DNA of 30,970 bases, taken from contig DJSQ01000225.1 of the NCBI GenBank assembly GCA_002438075.1, positions 1 to 30,970 of the forward strand, in the 5' to 3' direction. This stretch comes from Clostridiales bacterium UBA6330 (GTDB taxonomy: Bacteria; Bacillota; Clostridia; Oscillospirales; CAG-272). Under the pieces are notes generated by a model that was not told the origin of the DNA, searched no databases, and saw only the letters and a program-made list of their open reading frames with translations. This document shows positions 13,147 to 22,800 of this stretch, piece by piece. A program made the translations under genes and the position numbers. Each line of letters begins with the position of its first letter. Position 1 is the stretch's first letter.

Positions 13147-15447
13147 ATGGCAAGTAATCTGGTAATCGTGGAGTCCCCGTCGAAGGCAACGACCATCAAG
13201 GGGTATCTCGGCAGTAACTATAAAGTCATCGCGTCAATCGGTCATGTCAGAGACCTGCCGAAAAGCTCGCTCGGCGTGGATATCGAGAACGGCTTTGACG
13301 CGCATTATATCAGCATCCGCGGCAAGGGGGACCTGATCAAGGAAATCCGCAAGGAAGCGAAGGCGGCAAACAAGGTCTTTCTTGCAACCGACCCTGACCG
13401 CGAGGGAGAAGCGATTTCGTGGCATTTGGCGGCAACGCTCGGAATTCCCGTGGAGCAAACGCAACGCATCTGCTTCAATGAGGTGACCAAAACAGCGGTC
13501 AAGGCGGCAATCAAGGCGCCGAGGACCATCGACATGAATCTGGTCAACTCCCAGCAGACCCGCCGCATTCTCGACCGTATCGTGGGCTACAAGCTCAGTC
13601 CGTTGCTCTGGAAGAATGTCAAGAGCGGCTTGAGCGCGGGACGCGTGCAGTCGGTTGCAACCCGCATCATTGTGGAGCGGGAGGAGGAGATTCGCGCATT
13701 TGTTCCCGTTGAATACTGGACGATTGATGCGGTCCTGCACACGGCGGGAAAGGCAATCCCCGTGCATTTCTGGGGGGACGCTTCGGGAAAGGTCAGACTG
13801 AATTCCGAGGCGGAAGCCATGACGGTGGTGAACGCGGTCAACGGAAAGCGGTATACCGTTTCGTCGGTCAAGCGTGCCTCGCGGCATAAGGCACCCGCGC
13901 CGCCCTTTACGACCTCGACCATGCAGCAGGAGGCTTCCAAAAAGCTGGGCTTCCAGTCGCAGAAGATTATGAAGGTGGCGCAGGAGCTGTACGAAGGGGT
14001 CAACCTCGGCACGGAATTCGGCGGCACACAGGGTCTGATTACCTATATGCGTACCGACTCGCTCCGCATCTCGGCGGACGCGCAGGAGGCGGCAAAGACC
14101 TTTATCACGGGCAAATACGGCGAGAAATACTATCCCGAGACCCCGAGAATTTACAAGACCAAAGCGGGCGCGCAGGATGCGCACGAAGCCATCCGCCCCG
14201 CAAGAGTGGAGCTGGAGCCCGCCAAAATCCGCAAGCTGCTCTCGAACGACCAATACAAGCTCTACAAGCTGATTTGGGAGCGCTTCATTGCAAGCCAGAT
14301 GGAGTCGGCGGTGCTGGATACAGTGTCGGTGGACTTCACCTGTTCGGGCTATATCTTCCGCACCAGCGGCTATTCGGTCGCGTTCCCCGGCTATATGGCG
14401 GTTTATGAGGAGACCGAGGAGGATTCCGCACGCGCGGCGGACGATGTGGCGGAGGTCAAAAACATCCGCCTGCCCGACCTTTCGGAGGGTGAACTGATGG
14501 ATGCGGACGATGCGGTTCCCGCCAAGCACTTTACCGAGCCGCCCGTGCGTTACAACGACGCGTCGCTGATTAAGATGCTGGAGGAGCAGGGGCTCGGCAG
14601 ACCGAGCACCTACGCCACCATCATTACCACCATCCTGTCCCGCAACTATGTCAAGCGGGAGGGCAAGGCGTTTGTGCCGACCCCGCTGGGCGAGGTGACG
14701 AACAAGCTGATGAAGGAGTATTTCGCGGATATCGTAGACTACGGCTTCACGGCGGAAATGGAAAACGAGCTGGATGAGATTGAAGCGGGCAAGGCAACGA
14801 TGCAGGCGGTTCTGAGCAGCTTTTGGGCGGATTTCTCCAAGGAGCTGGAGCACGCCGAGGAGACCATCGGGCAGAACAGCATCGAGGTCCCGCCCGAGGA
14901 GACCGACATTGTTTGCGAGAAGTGCGGGAGCAAGATGGTCATCCGCAACGGGCGCTTCGGCAAGTTTGCCGCCTGCCCGAACTATCCCACCTGCCGCAAC
15001 ACCAAGCCGCTGACGGCAAACGGCGAGGAAAAAACGGTTGCCGAGGAGAAGCCCGAGGCGGTTGAAACCGACATGAAGTGCGAAAAGTGCGGCGCGCCGA
15101 TGCTTCTGCGCACGGGAAGATACGGCAGCTTCTGGGCTTGCAGTCGGTACCCCGAGTGCAAATTCACCAAGCCGCGCGTGCGCGATACGGGCGTTGCCTG
15201 CCCCCTTTGCGGCGCGAAGATTGTAACCAAATTCGGCAAGAACCATACCGTGTTCTACAGCTGTGAGCGCTATCCCGAGTGCGATTTCTCGTCGTGGGAT
15301 ATGCCCGTGAACGAGAAATGCCCGCAGTGCGGGGGACTGCTCTTCCGCAAGAAGGGCAAGAACCTGCTGGTCTGCCACGATAAGGCTTGCGGCTACAGCC
15401 GTGAACTGCCCGAGGGCGAGACCTCGGAGGAAAAAGAGGAATCATGA
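13147..15447 (+). CDS. topA: DNA topoisomerase I (type IA)
   Basis: This 766-aa enzyme relaxes negative supercoils by cutting one strand. The Toprim domain begins MASNLVIVESPSKATTIKGY and has the acidic TDPDREGE (81-88). The active-site tyrosine is Y300 in GLITYMRTDS. Four C-terminal zinc-ribbon modules follow, each with paired CxxC-type motifs (CEKCGSK, CEKCGAP, CPLCGAK, CPQCGG). The last is irregular, ending C-H-D-K-A-C. The start at 13147 has AAAAGG upstream; an open frame back to 13075 overlaps dprA and is not used. It overlaps trmFO by 4 nt (ATGA), so the two are translationally coupled as in Bacillus. Confidence 0.97.
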   Translation: MASNLVIVESPSKATTIKGYLGSNYKVIASIGHVRDLPKSSLGVDIENGFDAHYISIRGKGDLIKEIRKEAKAANKVFLATDPDREGEAISWHLAATLGIPVEQTQRICFNEVTKTAVKAAIKAPRTIDMNLVNSQQTRRILDRIVGYKLSPLLWKNVKSGLSAGRVQSVATRIIVEREEEIRAFVPVEYWTIDAVLHTAGKAIPVHFWGDASGKVRLNSEAEAMTVVNAVNGKRYTVSSVKRASRHKAPAPPFTTSTMQQEASKKLGFQSQKIMKVAQELYEGVNLGTEFGGTQGLITYMRTDSLRISADAQEAAKTFITGKYGEKYYPETPRIYKTKAGAQDAHEAIRPARVELEPAKIRKLLSNDQYKLYKLIWERFIASQMESAVLDTVSVDFTCSGYIFRTSGYSVAFPGYMAVYEETEEDSARAADDVAEVKNIRLPDLSEGELMDADDAVPAKHFTEPPVRYNDASLIKMLEEQGLGRPSTYATIITTILSRNYVKREGKAFVPTPLGEVTNKLMKEYFADIVDYGFTAEMENELDEIEAGKATMQAVLSSFWADFSKELEHAEETIGQNSIEVPPEETDIVCEKCGSKMVIRNGRFGKFAACPNYPTCRNTKPLTANGEEKTVAEEKPEAVETDMKCEKCGAPMLLRTGRYGSFWACSRYPECKFTKPRVRDTGVACPLCGAKIVTKFGKNHTVFYSCERYPECDFSSWDMPVNEKCPQCGGLLFRKKGKNLLVCHDKACGYSRELPEGETSEEKEES

Positions 15448-16769
15448 CGCGCGAGGTGACAATTCTCGGCGCGGGGCTTGCGGGCTGTGAGGCGGCTTGG
15501 CAGGCGGTGCGCGCGGGGGCGGAGGCGGTCCGTCTGGTTGAAATGAAGCCGCAGAAAATGACCCCCGCGCACCACACGGCGGAGTTTGCGGAGCTGGTTT
15601 GCTCCAATTCGCTCCGTTCGGACAGTCTCTCCAACGCGGTGGGACTGCTCAAGGAGGAATTGCGGCGGTGCGGGTCGCTCATCATGGAGGCGGCGGACGC
15701 AACGCGCGTTCCCGCAGGCTCGGCACTGGCGGTTGACAGAGAGCGCTTTTCGCGCTATATCACCGAAAAAATCCGCTCCTGCCCGCAGATTACCGTGGAG
15801 GAGCGCGAGGCAACCGAGGTTGCGCCCGACGGCGTGACCGTGATTGCAACGGGACCGCTGACCTCCGACGCGATGGCAGACTATATCGCGCACGACCTCG
15901 GATGCGGCAGTCTGCATTTCTTTGACGCGGCGGCACCGATTGTGGATTTCGCATCGGTGAACACCGAGATTGCGTTTTTCGCGTCCCGCTACGGCAAGGG
16001 GGATGCGGACTACCTCAACTGCCCGATGTCGCGCGAGCAATACGATGCCTTCTGGCAGGCGCTGACCTCTGCGGAGGAAGCGGCGCTGAAGGAGTTTGAC
16101 CGCGAATCGCAAAAGGAAATCACGGTTTTTGAGGGCTGTATGCCGGTTGAGGTTATGGCAAGGCGGGGCTACGACACCCTGCGCTTCGGACCGATGAAGC
16201 CCGTGGGACTTCCCGACCCGCGCACGGGCAAGGAGGCTTATGCGGTGGTCCAGCTCCGCAAGGAAAACGAGGCGGGGACCATGTTCAATCTGGTCGGTTT
16301 TCAGACCCACCTGACCTTTCCCGAACAGCGGCGGGTATTCCGCATGATTCCCGGGCTGGAGAACGCGGAATTCCTGCGCTACGGCGTGATGCACCGCAAC
16401 ACCTACCTCAATTCCCCGGGGCTTCTGACCCCGACCTACGCGATGGCGGATCGTCCCGATGTCTTTTTTGCGGGACAGATGACGGGCGTGGAGGGCTATG
16501 TGGAGTCGGCGGGGAGCGGCTTGGTCGCGGGAATCAACGCGGCACGGCACGCGCAGGGGGAGACGGCTTTGGTGTTCCCCGAGGAAACGATGCTGGGTGC
16601 GATGGCGGCTTATGTCAGCCGCGGCGGAATTGGGAAATTCGTTCCGATGAACGCAAACTTCGGAATCGTCAGACCGCTTGACGTTCGCGTCAAGGGCGGC
16701 AAGTCGGCAAGAAACGAGAAATTAGCGGAGCGGGCGCTGGCGGCACTCGCACAAACGCACTGTATATAA
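15444..16769 (+). CDS. trmFO: Folate-dependent tRNA (uracil-5-)-methyltransferase TrmFO
   Basis: TrmFO makes ribothymidine at position 54 of tRNA using methylenetetrahydrofolate and FAD. The 441-aa protein has the N-terminal FAD-binding GAGLAGCEA (9-17), the conserved cysteine C53 in LVCSNSLRSD, a second cysteine C232 in EGCMPVE, and the FAD-contact C-terminal segment GYVESAGSGLVAGINAA. Length and motifs are normal. The start codon overlaps the topA stop (ATGA). The plsX gene follows after 12 nt. Confidence 0.97.
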   Translation: MTREVTILGAGLAGCEAAWQAVRAGAEAVRLVEMKPQKMTPAHHTAEFAELVCSNSLRSDSLSNAVGLLKEELRRCGSLIMEAADATRVPAGSALAVDRERFSRYITEKIRSCPQITVEEREATEVAPDGVTVIATGPLTSDAMADYIAHDLGCGSLHFFDAAAPIVDFASVNTEIAFFASRYGKGDADYLNCPMSREQYDAFWQALTSAEEAALKEFDRESQKEITVFEGCMPVEVMARRGYDTLRFGPMKPVGLPDPRTGKEAYAVVQLRKENEAGTMFNLVGFQTHLTFPEQRRVFRMIPGLENAEFLRYGVMHRNTYLNSPGLLTPTYAMADRPDVFFAGQMTGVEGYVESAGSGLVAGINAARHAQGETALVFPEETMLGAMAAYVSRGGIGKFVPMNANFGIVRPLDVRVKGGKSARNEKLAERALAALAQTHCI

Positions 16770-16781
16770 AGGACCGAGCCT

Positions 16782-17816
16782 ATGAAAATAATTGTTGATG
16801 TAATGGGTGGAGATAACTGCCCGGGAGCCGCTGTCAGAGGCGTTTGCATGGCGGCGGCGCAGTGGCACGCGACCTATATCATGGTCGGCGACCGTCGGCA
16901 GATCGAGCAGTCCGCGGCGGAAGCGGGACTGGACATCCGACGGTTTGACATCGTGCACACCGAGTCGTACATGACGATGGAGGATGACCCGCTGTCGGTG
17001 GTCCGTGCCAAAGGGGACAGCTCGATGGCGGTGGGACTGCGGATGCTTGCCGAGGGAAAGGGCGATGCGTTCGTTTCTTCGGGTAACACGGGCGCGCTCT
17101 TCACGGGGGCAACGCTGATTGTCCGCAAGGTCAAGGGCATTCTGCGGGCGGGAATCGGGACGGTTCTGCCGTTTCAGAATCCCGTGCTGCTGTTGGACAC
17201 GGGCGCAAATGTGACGGTCACGCCCGAAAATCTGGAGCAGTTCGGCGCGATGGGCTCGGCGTATATGCGCAAGATGTACGGCATTGCGCGCCCGCGCGTG
17301 GGACTTCTCAACAACGGCACCGAGGCGTGTAAGGGGACCGAATTGCAACAGGCGGCGTACCGTCTGCTTTCCGAAAATGAGGAAATCAACTTTGTCGGAA
17401 ACGTGGAGGCAGGGACCGCGCCGTTTGATGTCTGCGATGTGCTGGTGGCGGACGGCTTTACGGGGAACATCTACCTCAAGAGCGTGGAGGGGGTCGGAAA
17501 ATTCCTGCTCAAGCGGGTCAAGGGTGTTTTCATGAGCTCCACCCCTGCAAAGCTGGCGGCGCTGGCGTTGAAAAAGCCCCTGTACGAGATGAAAAAGGAA
17601 TACGACCCGTCCGAGCGCGGCGGTGCGCCGATTCTCGGCATTTCCAAGCCGGTCATCAAGGCGCACGGCTCGTCCGATGACCGCGCGATTATGAACGCGA
17701 TTCGTCAGGCGATGGATTACAAGCGCTCCGAGGCAATCTACGACCTCGCCGACAGCGCCCATGCCTTCGCCGAGCGGAAGCGCGCCGAACGGGAAAAGCA
17801 AAGAACTGAGGACTAA
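16782..17816 (+). CDS. plsX: Phosphate acyltransferase PlsX
   Basis: PlsX converts acyl-ACP to acyl-phosphate, the first committed step of phospholipid synthesis with PlsY. The 344-aa protein begins with the family motif IIVDVMGGDNCPG (3-15) and contains SSGNTGALFTGATLIV, LNNGTEACKGTE and the terminal block SKPVIKAHGSSDDRAI. Length is normal, with a Lys/Glu/Arg-rich tail. The common neighbour acpP is not found between plsX and rnc; a palindromic element begins in the plsX stop codon instead. Confidence 0.97.
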   Translation: MKIIVDVMGGDNCPGAAVRGVCMAAAQWHATYIMVGDRRQIEQSAAEAGLDIRRFDIVHTESYMTMEDDPLSVVRAKGDSSMAVGLRMLAEGKGDAFVSSGNTGALFTGATLIVRKVKGILRAGIGTVLPFQNPVLLLDTGANVTVTPENLEQFGAMGSAYMRKMYGIARPRVGLLNNGTEACKGTELQQAAYRLLSENEEINFVGNVEAGTAPFDVCDVLVADGFTGNIYLKSVEGVGKFLLKRVKGVFMSSTPAKLAALALKKPLYEMKKEYDPSERGGAPILGISKPVIKAHGSSDDRAIMNAIRQAMDYKRSEAIYDLADSAHAFAERKRAEREKQRTED

Positions 17817-18038
17817 GACCTTGGGCGTTGCCCAAACCCACTCAGGAAACTTTTTTGAAAAAAAGTTTCCTAAGAACCTTCAAAAAACTTCAACGCATAC
17901 AGGGACGTGCGAGCAAGATGCGTTGGAATTTTGAAGGGGTATTGTTCGCACGTCCCCTTATGCGTTGAAGTTCTTGGAGTTCTCAGAACCTTCTTTCAAG
18001 AAGGTTCTGAGTGGGTTCGGGCAACGCCCGAGGTCTTA
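17814..18038. repeat. MITE-like 225-bp palindromic element
   Basis: Two arms, 17814-17916 and 17942-18038, are imperfect inverted copies. The outer 32 nt differ at only two positions (TAAGACC at one end, GGTCTTA at the other). Each arm has its own hairpins: a GGGC/GCCC stem (flanked by T and A in the left arm, C and G in the right) and a second long stem near the middle. The 25-nt core carries another copy of ATGCGTTG (17918-17925) in addition to that at 17960-17967, and both can pair with CAACGCAT (17891-17898). There is no coding content. It is probably a non-autonomous mobile or palindromic repeat; a role in the plsX or rnc transcript ends is possible. Confidence 0.75.
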
Positions 18039-18060
18039 TTCTTAGCCTTAGAAAGGAGGA

Positions 18061-18771
18061 GTGTTTACGGATACCTTACAGTTGCAGGAGAAAATCGGAT
18101 ATCGGTTCCGTGACCCCGATTTGCTGTTGCGGGCGGTGACGCATTCCTCCTATGCAAACGAGACGGGCGCGAAGAACCATCACCTGCTTTGCAATGAGCG
18201 GCTGGAGTTCCTCGGTGACGCGGTGCTGTCGGTCCTGACGGGGGAGTACCTCTATAATCGCTTCCCGAACGGGACAGAGGGGGACCTGACGCGAATTCGC
18301 GCGGCGGCGGTCTGCGAGGGGGCGCTTGCCTCCTATGCGGAGAAAATCGGTCTGCGGGAATACCTCCGATTGGGGCGCGGCGTGCTCAACAGCGGCGGCG
18401 CGAACAATCCCGCCCTGCTTGCCGATGCGTTTGAAGCGCTCTTGGCGGCAATCTACCTCGATGCGGGGGCGGACGGGCTGAACCGCGTGCGGGAATTTTT
18501 GCTCCCGTTCATCAAGTGGACCGTGGACACGCTCCCGCCCGGGGGCGGAACCGACCCGAAAACCGCACTCCTGCGCTTTTTGCAGATGGACGGACCGCAA
18601 CGGCTCGAATACCGCGTGGTCAGCGAAACGGGACCCGACCACGATAAGCATTTTGAAGTGGAGCTGTACCTCGATTCCAACCGCATCGGGCGGGGGAGCG
18701 GGTCCTCCAAGCGGTCGGCGGAACAGCGCGCCGCCGCAGACGCACTGAAGCTGTTCGGCGTGGAATGCTGA
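18061..18771 (+). CDS. rnc: Ribonuclease III
   Basis: RNase III cleaves double-stranded RNA, including rRNA precursors. The signature NERLEFLGDAV (45-55) supplies catalytic E49 and D53, and ADAFEALLAAIYLD (121-134) supplies D122 and E125. A double-stranded-RNA-binding domain occupies about 160-234 (DPKTALLRFLQ, then GSGSSKRSAEQRAAADAL). The start is uncertain: GTG at 18061 lies only 1 nt beyond AGGAGG, and no ATG occurs before the conserved LQEKIGYRF. GTG with pairing to AAAGG, or a rarer downstream codon, are the options. It overlaps the following radical SAM gene by 7 nt. Confidence 0.95.
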   Translation: MFTDTLQLQEKIGYRFRDPDLLLRAVTHSSYANETGAKNHHLLCNERLEFLGDAVLSVLTGEYLYNRFPNGTEGDLTRIRAAAVCEGALASYAEKIGLREYLRLGRGVLNSGGANNPALLADAFEALLAAIYLDAGADGLNRVREFLLPFIKWTVDTLPPGGGTDPKTALLRFLQMDGPQRLEYRVVSETGPDHDKHFEVELYLDSNRIGRGSGSSKRSAEQRAAADALKLFGVEC

Positions 18772-19790
18772 CCGCACAGGTGCGAAAGCATCGGAGCATT
18801 CCCGTGTTCATCCCGCACCTCGGTTGCCCGCACGCCTGCGTGTTCTGCAACCAGAGGACCATTTCGGGATGCACGGAATTTGACGAGGCGGCGGTCCCCG
18901 TTCTCATCGAACAAGCCCTTGCAACAATCCCGCAGGATTGCGACTGCCAGATTGCCTTTTTCGGCGGGTCCTTTACGGGTATTGACCGCGGGCTGATGGT
19001 CCGCCTGCTGGAAACGGCGGCGGAATTCGTGCGGGGCGGGCGGGTGTCGTCTGTCCGCCTCTCAACAAGACCCGACTTCATCGACCGCGAGGTGCTGGAA
19101 ATGCTTTCCAGTTACCCCGTGCGGACGGTGGAGCTGGGCATTCAGAGCACCTCCGATGCGGTTCTTGCGGCATCGGGACGGGGGCATACCGCCGCCGATT
19201 CCGAGCGCGCCTGTCGGCTGGTGCGCGAGGCGGGCTTTGAATTGGTGGGACAGATGATGATCGGTCTGCCGCTGTCGGATGCGGAAAGCGAAAATCGGAC
19301 CGCGCGCGACATCGTGGCGTTCGGCGCAGGGGCGGCGCGGATTTACCCGACGGTCGTTTTTGCGGGGACCTCGCTGGAAGCTATGACCGCGCGGGGGACG
19401 TATCACCCGCTGACGCTTGACGAAGCCGTGGAACGCTCCGCCGATGCCTATGAAATTCTGGATGCGGGCGGCGTGCGGTGCCTGCGCATCGGACTGTGTG
19501 CCTCGGAGGAGCTGACCGACCCGCGCTGTGCCGTGGCGGGACCGAATCACCCCGCGCTGGGCGAATTGGTGCTGGGCGAGGTCCGCTACCGCGAGCTTTT
19601 ACGCGCTGTGACGGCGGCGGGCTTGGTCGGTCGGCGCGCGGCGCTGACCGTTCCTGCGGGACGAATCTCGCAAACGGTCGGGCAAGGGAGACGGAACCTT
19701 GCGCGGCTGGAGAAGGAGTACGGAACTGTAATCGGTTCGGTTGGGGAGGATGCGCGCCTTGCGGGTCCCCGCCTCCGTCCGATGGAATAA
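18765..19790 (+). CDS. Radical SAM protein (Elp3-like), rnc-smc neighbour
   Basis: This 341-aa protein has the CxxxCxxC iron-sulfur motif in GCPHACVFCNQ (C21, C25, C28), a SAM-binding GGSFTGI (about 66-72) and the barrel elements RLSTRPDFID, ELGIQSTSD and GQMMIGLP. It resembles the radical SAM half of Elp3 but lacks the acetyltransferase domain. Proteins of this type are often found between rnc and smc in Clostridia; the substrate is unknown, with a tRNA role a reasonable guess. The ATG lies inside the rnc stop region (7-nt overlap). Confidence 0.88.
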   Translation: MLTAQVRKHRSIPVFIPHLGCPHACVFCNQRTISGCTEFDEAAVPVLIEQALATIPQDCDCQIAFFGGSFTGIDRGLMVRLLETAAEFVRGGRVSSVRLSTRPDFIDREVLEMLSSYPVRTVELGIQSTSDAVLAASGRGHTAADSERACRLVREAGFELVGQMMIGLPLSDAESENRTARDIVAFGAGAARIYPTVVFAGTSLEAMTARGTYHPLTLDEAVERSADAYEILDAGGVRCLRIGLCASEELTDPRCAVAGPNHPALGELVLGEVRYRELLRAVTAAGLVGRRAALTVPAGRISQTVGQGRRNLARLEKEYGTVIGSVGEDARLAGPRLRPME

Positions 19791-19810
19791 TAAGAAGGAG
19801 AACATCTGCC

Positions 19811-22800
19811 GTGTATCTGAAATCACTGGAAATGCAGGGCTTCAAGTCCTTTCCCGACAAGACGAGACTGCTGTTTGACCGCGGCGTGGACGTGAATGTT
19901 GCCGCCGACGAGGGACAGGGCGTTACGGTCATTGTCGGACCGAACGGGTCCGGAAAATCCAATATTGCCGATGCCATGCGTTGGGTCTTGGGTGAAATTT
20001 CCTCCAAGAGCCTGCGCGGAAGCAAGATGGAGGATGTCATTTTCGGCGGTGCGGACAGCCGCCGCCCGATGGGGTATGCCGAGGTGTCGGTCACCTTTGA
20101 CAATCGGGGCGATTTTGCAAAGCTGGACTGTCCGTTTGACGAGGTGACCGTTACCAGACGCTACTACCGCGCGGGGGACAGCGAATACTTCATCAACCGC
20201 AAGGCGGTCCGTCTGAAGGATATCTATGAGCTGTTCATGAACACGGGTATCGGACGTGACGGCTACTCCATCATCGGGCAGGGTAAGATTGCCGAGATGG
20301 TCTCCCGCAAGAGCGAGGAGCGCCGCAGTGTGTTCGAGGACGCTTCGGGAATTGCGAAATACCGCCATCAAAAGACCGAAGCCGAGCGGAAGCTGGCGGA
20401 GGCGGAGGACAACATCAGCCGCCTGTCCGACATCTTTTCCGAGGTTGCCTCGCGCGTCGAGCCGCTGAAAAAGGAAGCCGAGCGCGCAAAAAAGGCGATT
20501 GAGCTGCACGACAGCAAGAAGCGCGCGGACGTGAGCCTGTGGCTCTATGACACCGAAAAAATTCGGGACGAGCTGAGCGCGGCGGAGGAAGCCATGTCGC
20601 GTGCGTCCTTCGATTTGCAAACGGCGGAGGACAGCATTCAGGCGCTGGACACGCAGTATGCCAAGCTGTCCGAGGCGGCGCAGTCGAGCCGTCAGAAAAG
20701 CGAGGAGCTGTTTGAGCGCATCCGCGAGCAGACCGACCGTTGCCATGAGCTGGAGCGGCGGCGCACGGTTGCACAGAACAATATCGCGCACGCGCGCGAC
20801 CTGATTGCGGCAACGCAGGGGTCGCTGGCGGGGACCGAGAAGTCCATCGCGGCGGAGACCGCTTCGAGTGCCGCGCACGCGCAGAAGATCGGCGAGTTGG
20901 AAAACCGCGTTGCCGACCTCGGCGCGGAGCAGGACAAGCTGAACGCCGCGCAGGTGACGCTTGGCAAAAAGGAAGCCGACCTCTCGGCGGCAATCGCGCA
21001 GGCGCTTGCCGATATTCGTGACTTGGAAGCCGAGGAAAAGGACGTGGAAATCCGCATTTCGGTCCTCGACAATGCCAAGACCACCGATTTCGATAAGAAC
21101 AGCTCCGCTTTGCAGGAGATGGACGGCTATCGAAAGATTTCGGAAACGCTCGGCGGGCAATGCAAGTCGAAGGAAGAGACCGTGGCGAAGTATGACGCGG
21201 AGCTGGCTTCCATCGATGGGGAAATCGCCGACGCCGAAACCAAAGCGGGACGCGTTGCGGTGCTGGTCCGCGCGGCGGAAAAGGACTGCAACGATGCAAA
21301 ATTCCGTCAGGATTCGCTGGCACAGCGGATTGCGACCATCCGCTCCATGGAGGAGCATTTCGAGGGCTATTCGGGCGCGGTCCGTTACGTCATGAAGCAA
21401 TACGATGAGGGGAAAATCACCGACACCCACGGCGCGCCCTGCGGGAAGATTTACGGTCCACTTTCCAAGGTCATTTCGGTTGAGGACCGCTATGTGACCG
21501 CAATCGAGATTGCGCTCGGTGCAAACCTGCAAAATATCGTGGTGGAGGACGAGGCAACCGCAAAGGCGGCGATGTACGCCCTCAAGCGCGGGGAAGCGGG
21601 ACGGGCAACCTTCTTTCCGCTGACCTCCATGAAGGCATCCCAGCCCACGCGCGAGATGACCGAGGCGGCGGGCTACCGCGGCTATATCGGCGTTGCCGAC
21701 AGTCTGGTTTCCTGTGACGGGAAATTCCGCGATGTGCTATCCTCACTGCTTGGCAGAACGGTGGTCTTTGACAACATCGACAACGCCAACGTGATGGCGC
21801 GTGCCACGCATTACCGCGTCCGCGCGGTGACGCTGGACGGTCAGCAAATCAACGTGGGCGGTTCGTTTACGGGTGGCTCGGTCCGCACGGGGAACGGCAT
21901 TCTCTCGCGCGGGAGCGAGGTCAAGCGGCTGGAGGCGGAGCTGAACGAAAAGAAGGCGACCGTTGCAAAGCTGGAAAAGCAGCTCGGCGAGCTGACGCAT
22001 GAGGCGGAGGAGCTGGAGGAGCGCCGCAATTCCGCCGAGGACCGCCGCGAGCTGATTGGCGTTCTGCGGAACACCGAGGCGGCACAGCTGGAGCAGCTGC
22101 GCGCCAAGCTGGACGCGAACAACACCCTGCTGGACAAGCTGAAGAACGACATGAAGCAGCTCGAGGAGGCGCGCGCACGCTACGAGGAGGACCTGACGCG
22201 GCTGGGAGCCGAGCGGGAAAGCCTTGCGCACCGCATTTCCGAAATCCGCGATTTCCGCAAGGAAAAGGAATCCGAGCACGGCGACACGGTTCTGGAAAAA
22301 GACGGCAACGCGCGGCGGATGACCGAGCTCTACATTCAGATCAGCGAGGCGCAGAAGGATATTGAAACCGAGAACACCCTGCGGCAGGATTGCGAGGACC
22401 GCATTGCCGCTCTGACGCAGGAGCGCGATGCGCTGACCGAAAAAATCCGCGCCCGCGAGGAGCAGATTGCGCAGACCGAGGAGGAAATCCGCCGCGAGGG
22501 GGAAGAGCTGGAAACGGCAAAGACAACGCTTGCGGAAATCACCGAGAGCCGTACCGCAATCGAGCAGGGCGGCGCGGAGTTTGAGCGCAAGCTGACCGAT
22601 GTCAACACCCGTTTGCGCGACAAGCAGAACCAAAAGGAGCTGATTCTGCGCGAATACACCAAGTGCGAGGCAAAGCTGAACGGTCTGCGCGATTCGCAGG
22701 ACAAGCTGGCGGGCAAGCTGTGGGAGGAATACGAGATGACGCGCAACGATGCGTTGGCGCTCGGATATCCGCCGCTGACCAAAGAAACCAGACCCGAAAT

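Noticed and set aside
13234..15378. 714-aa open frame antisense to topA
   Set aside because: It is a product of high GC content opposite a clear topoisomerase gene, with no domain, no ribosome-binding site and no operon context.
17907..18113. 68-aa frame across the palindromic element and rnc start
   Set aside because: It lies in a different frame from rnc, derives from repeat sequence, and has no ribosome-binding site.
19823..21532. 569-aa open frame antisense to smc
   Set aside because: It is opposite a coiled-coil gene rich in Glu/Ala/Lys codons, which naturally opens the antisense frame.
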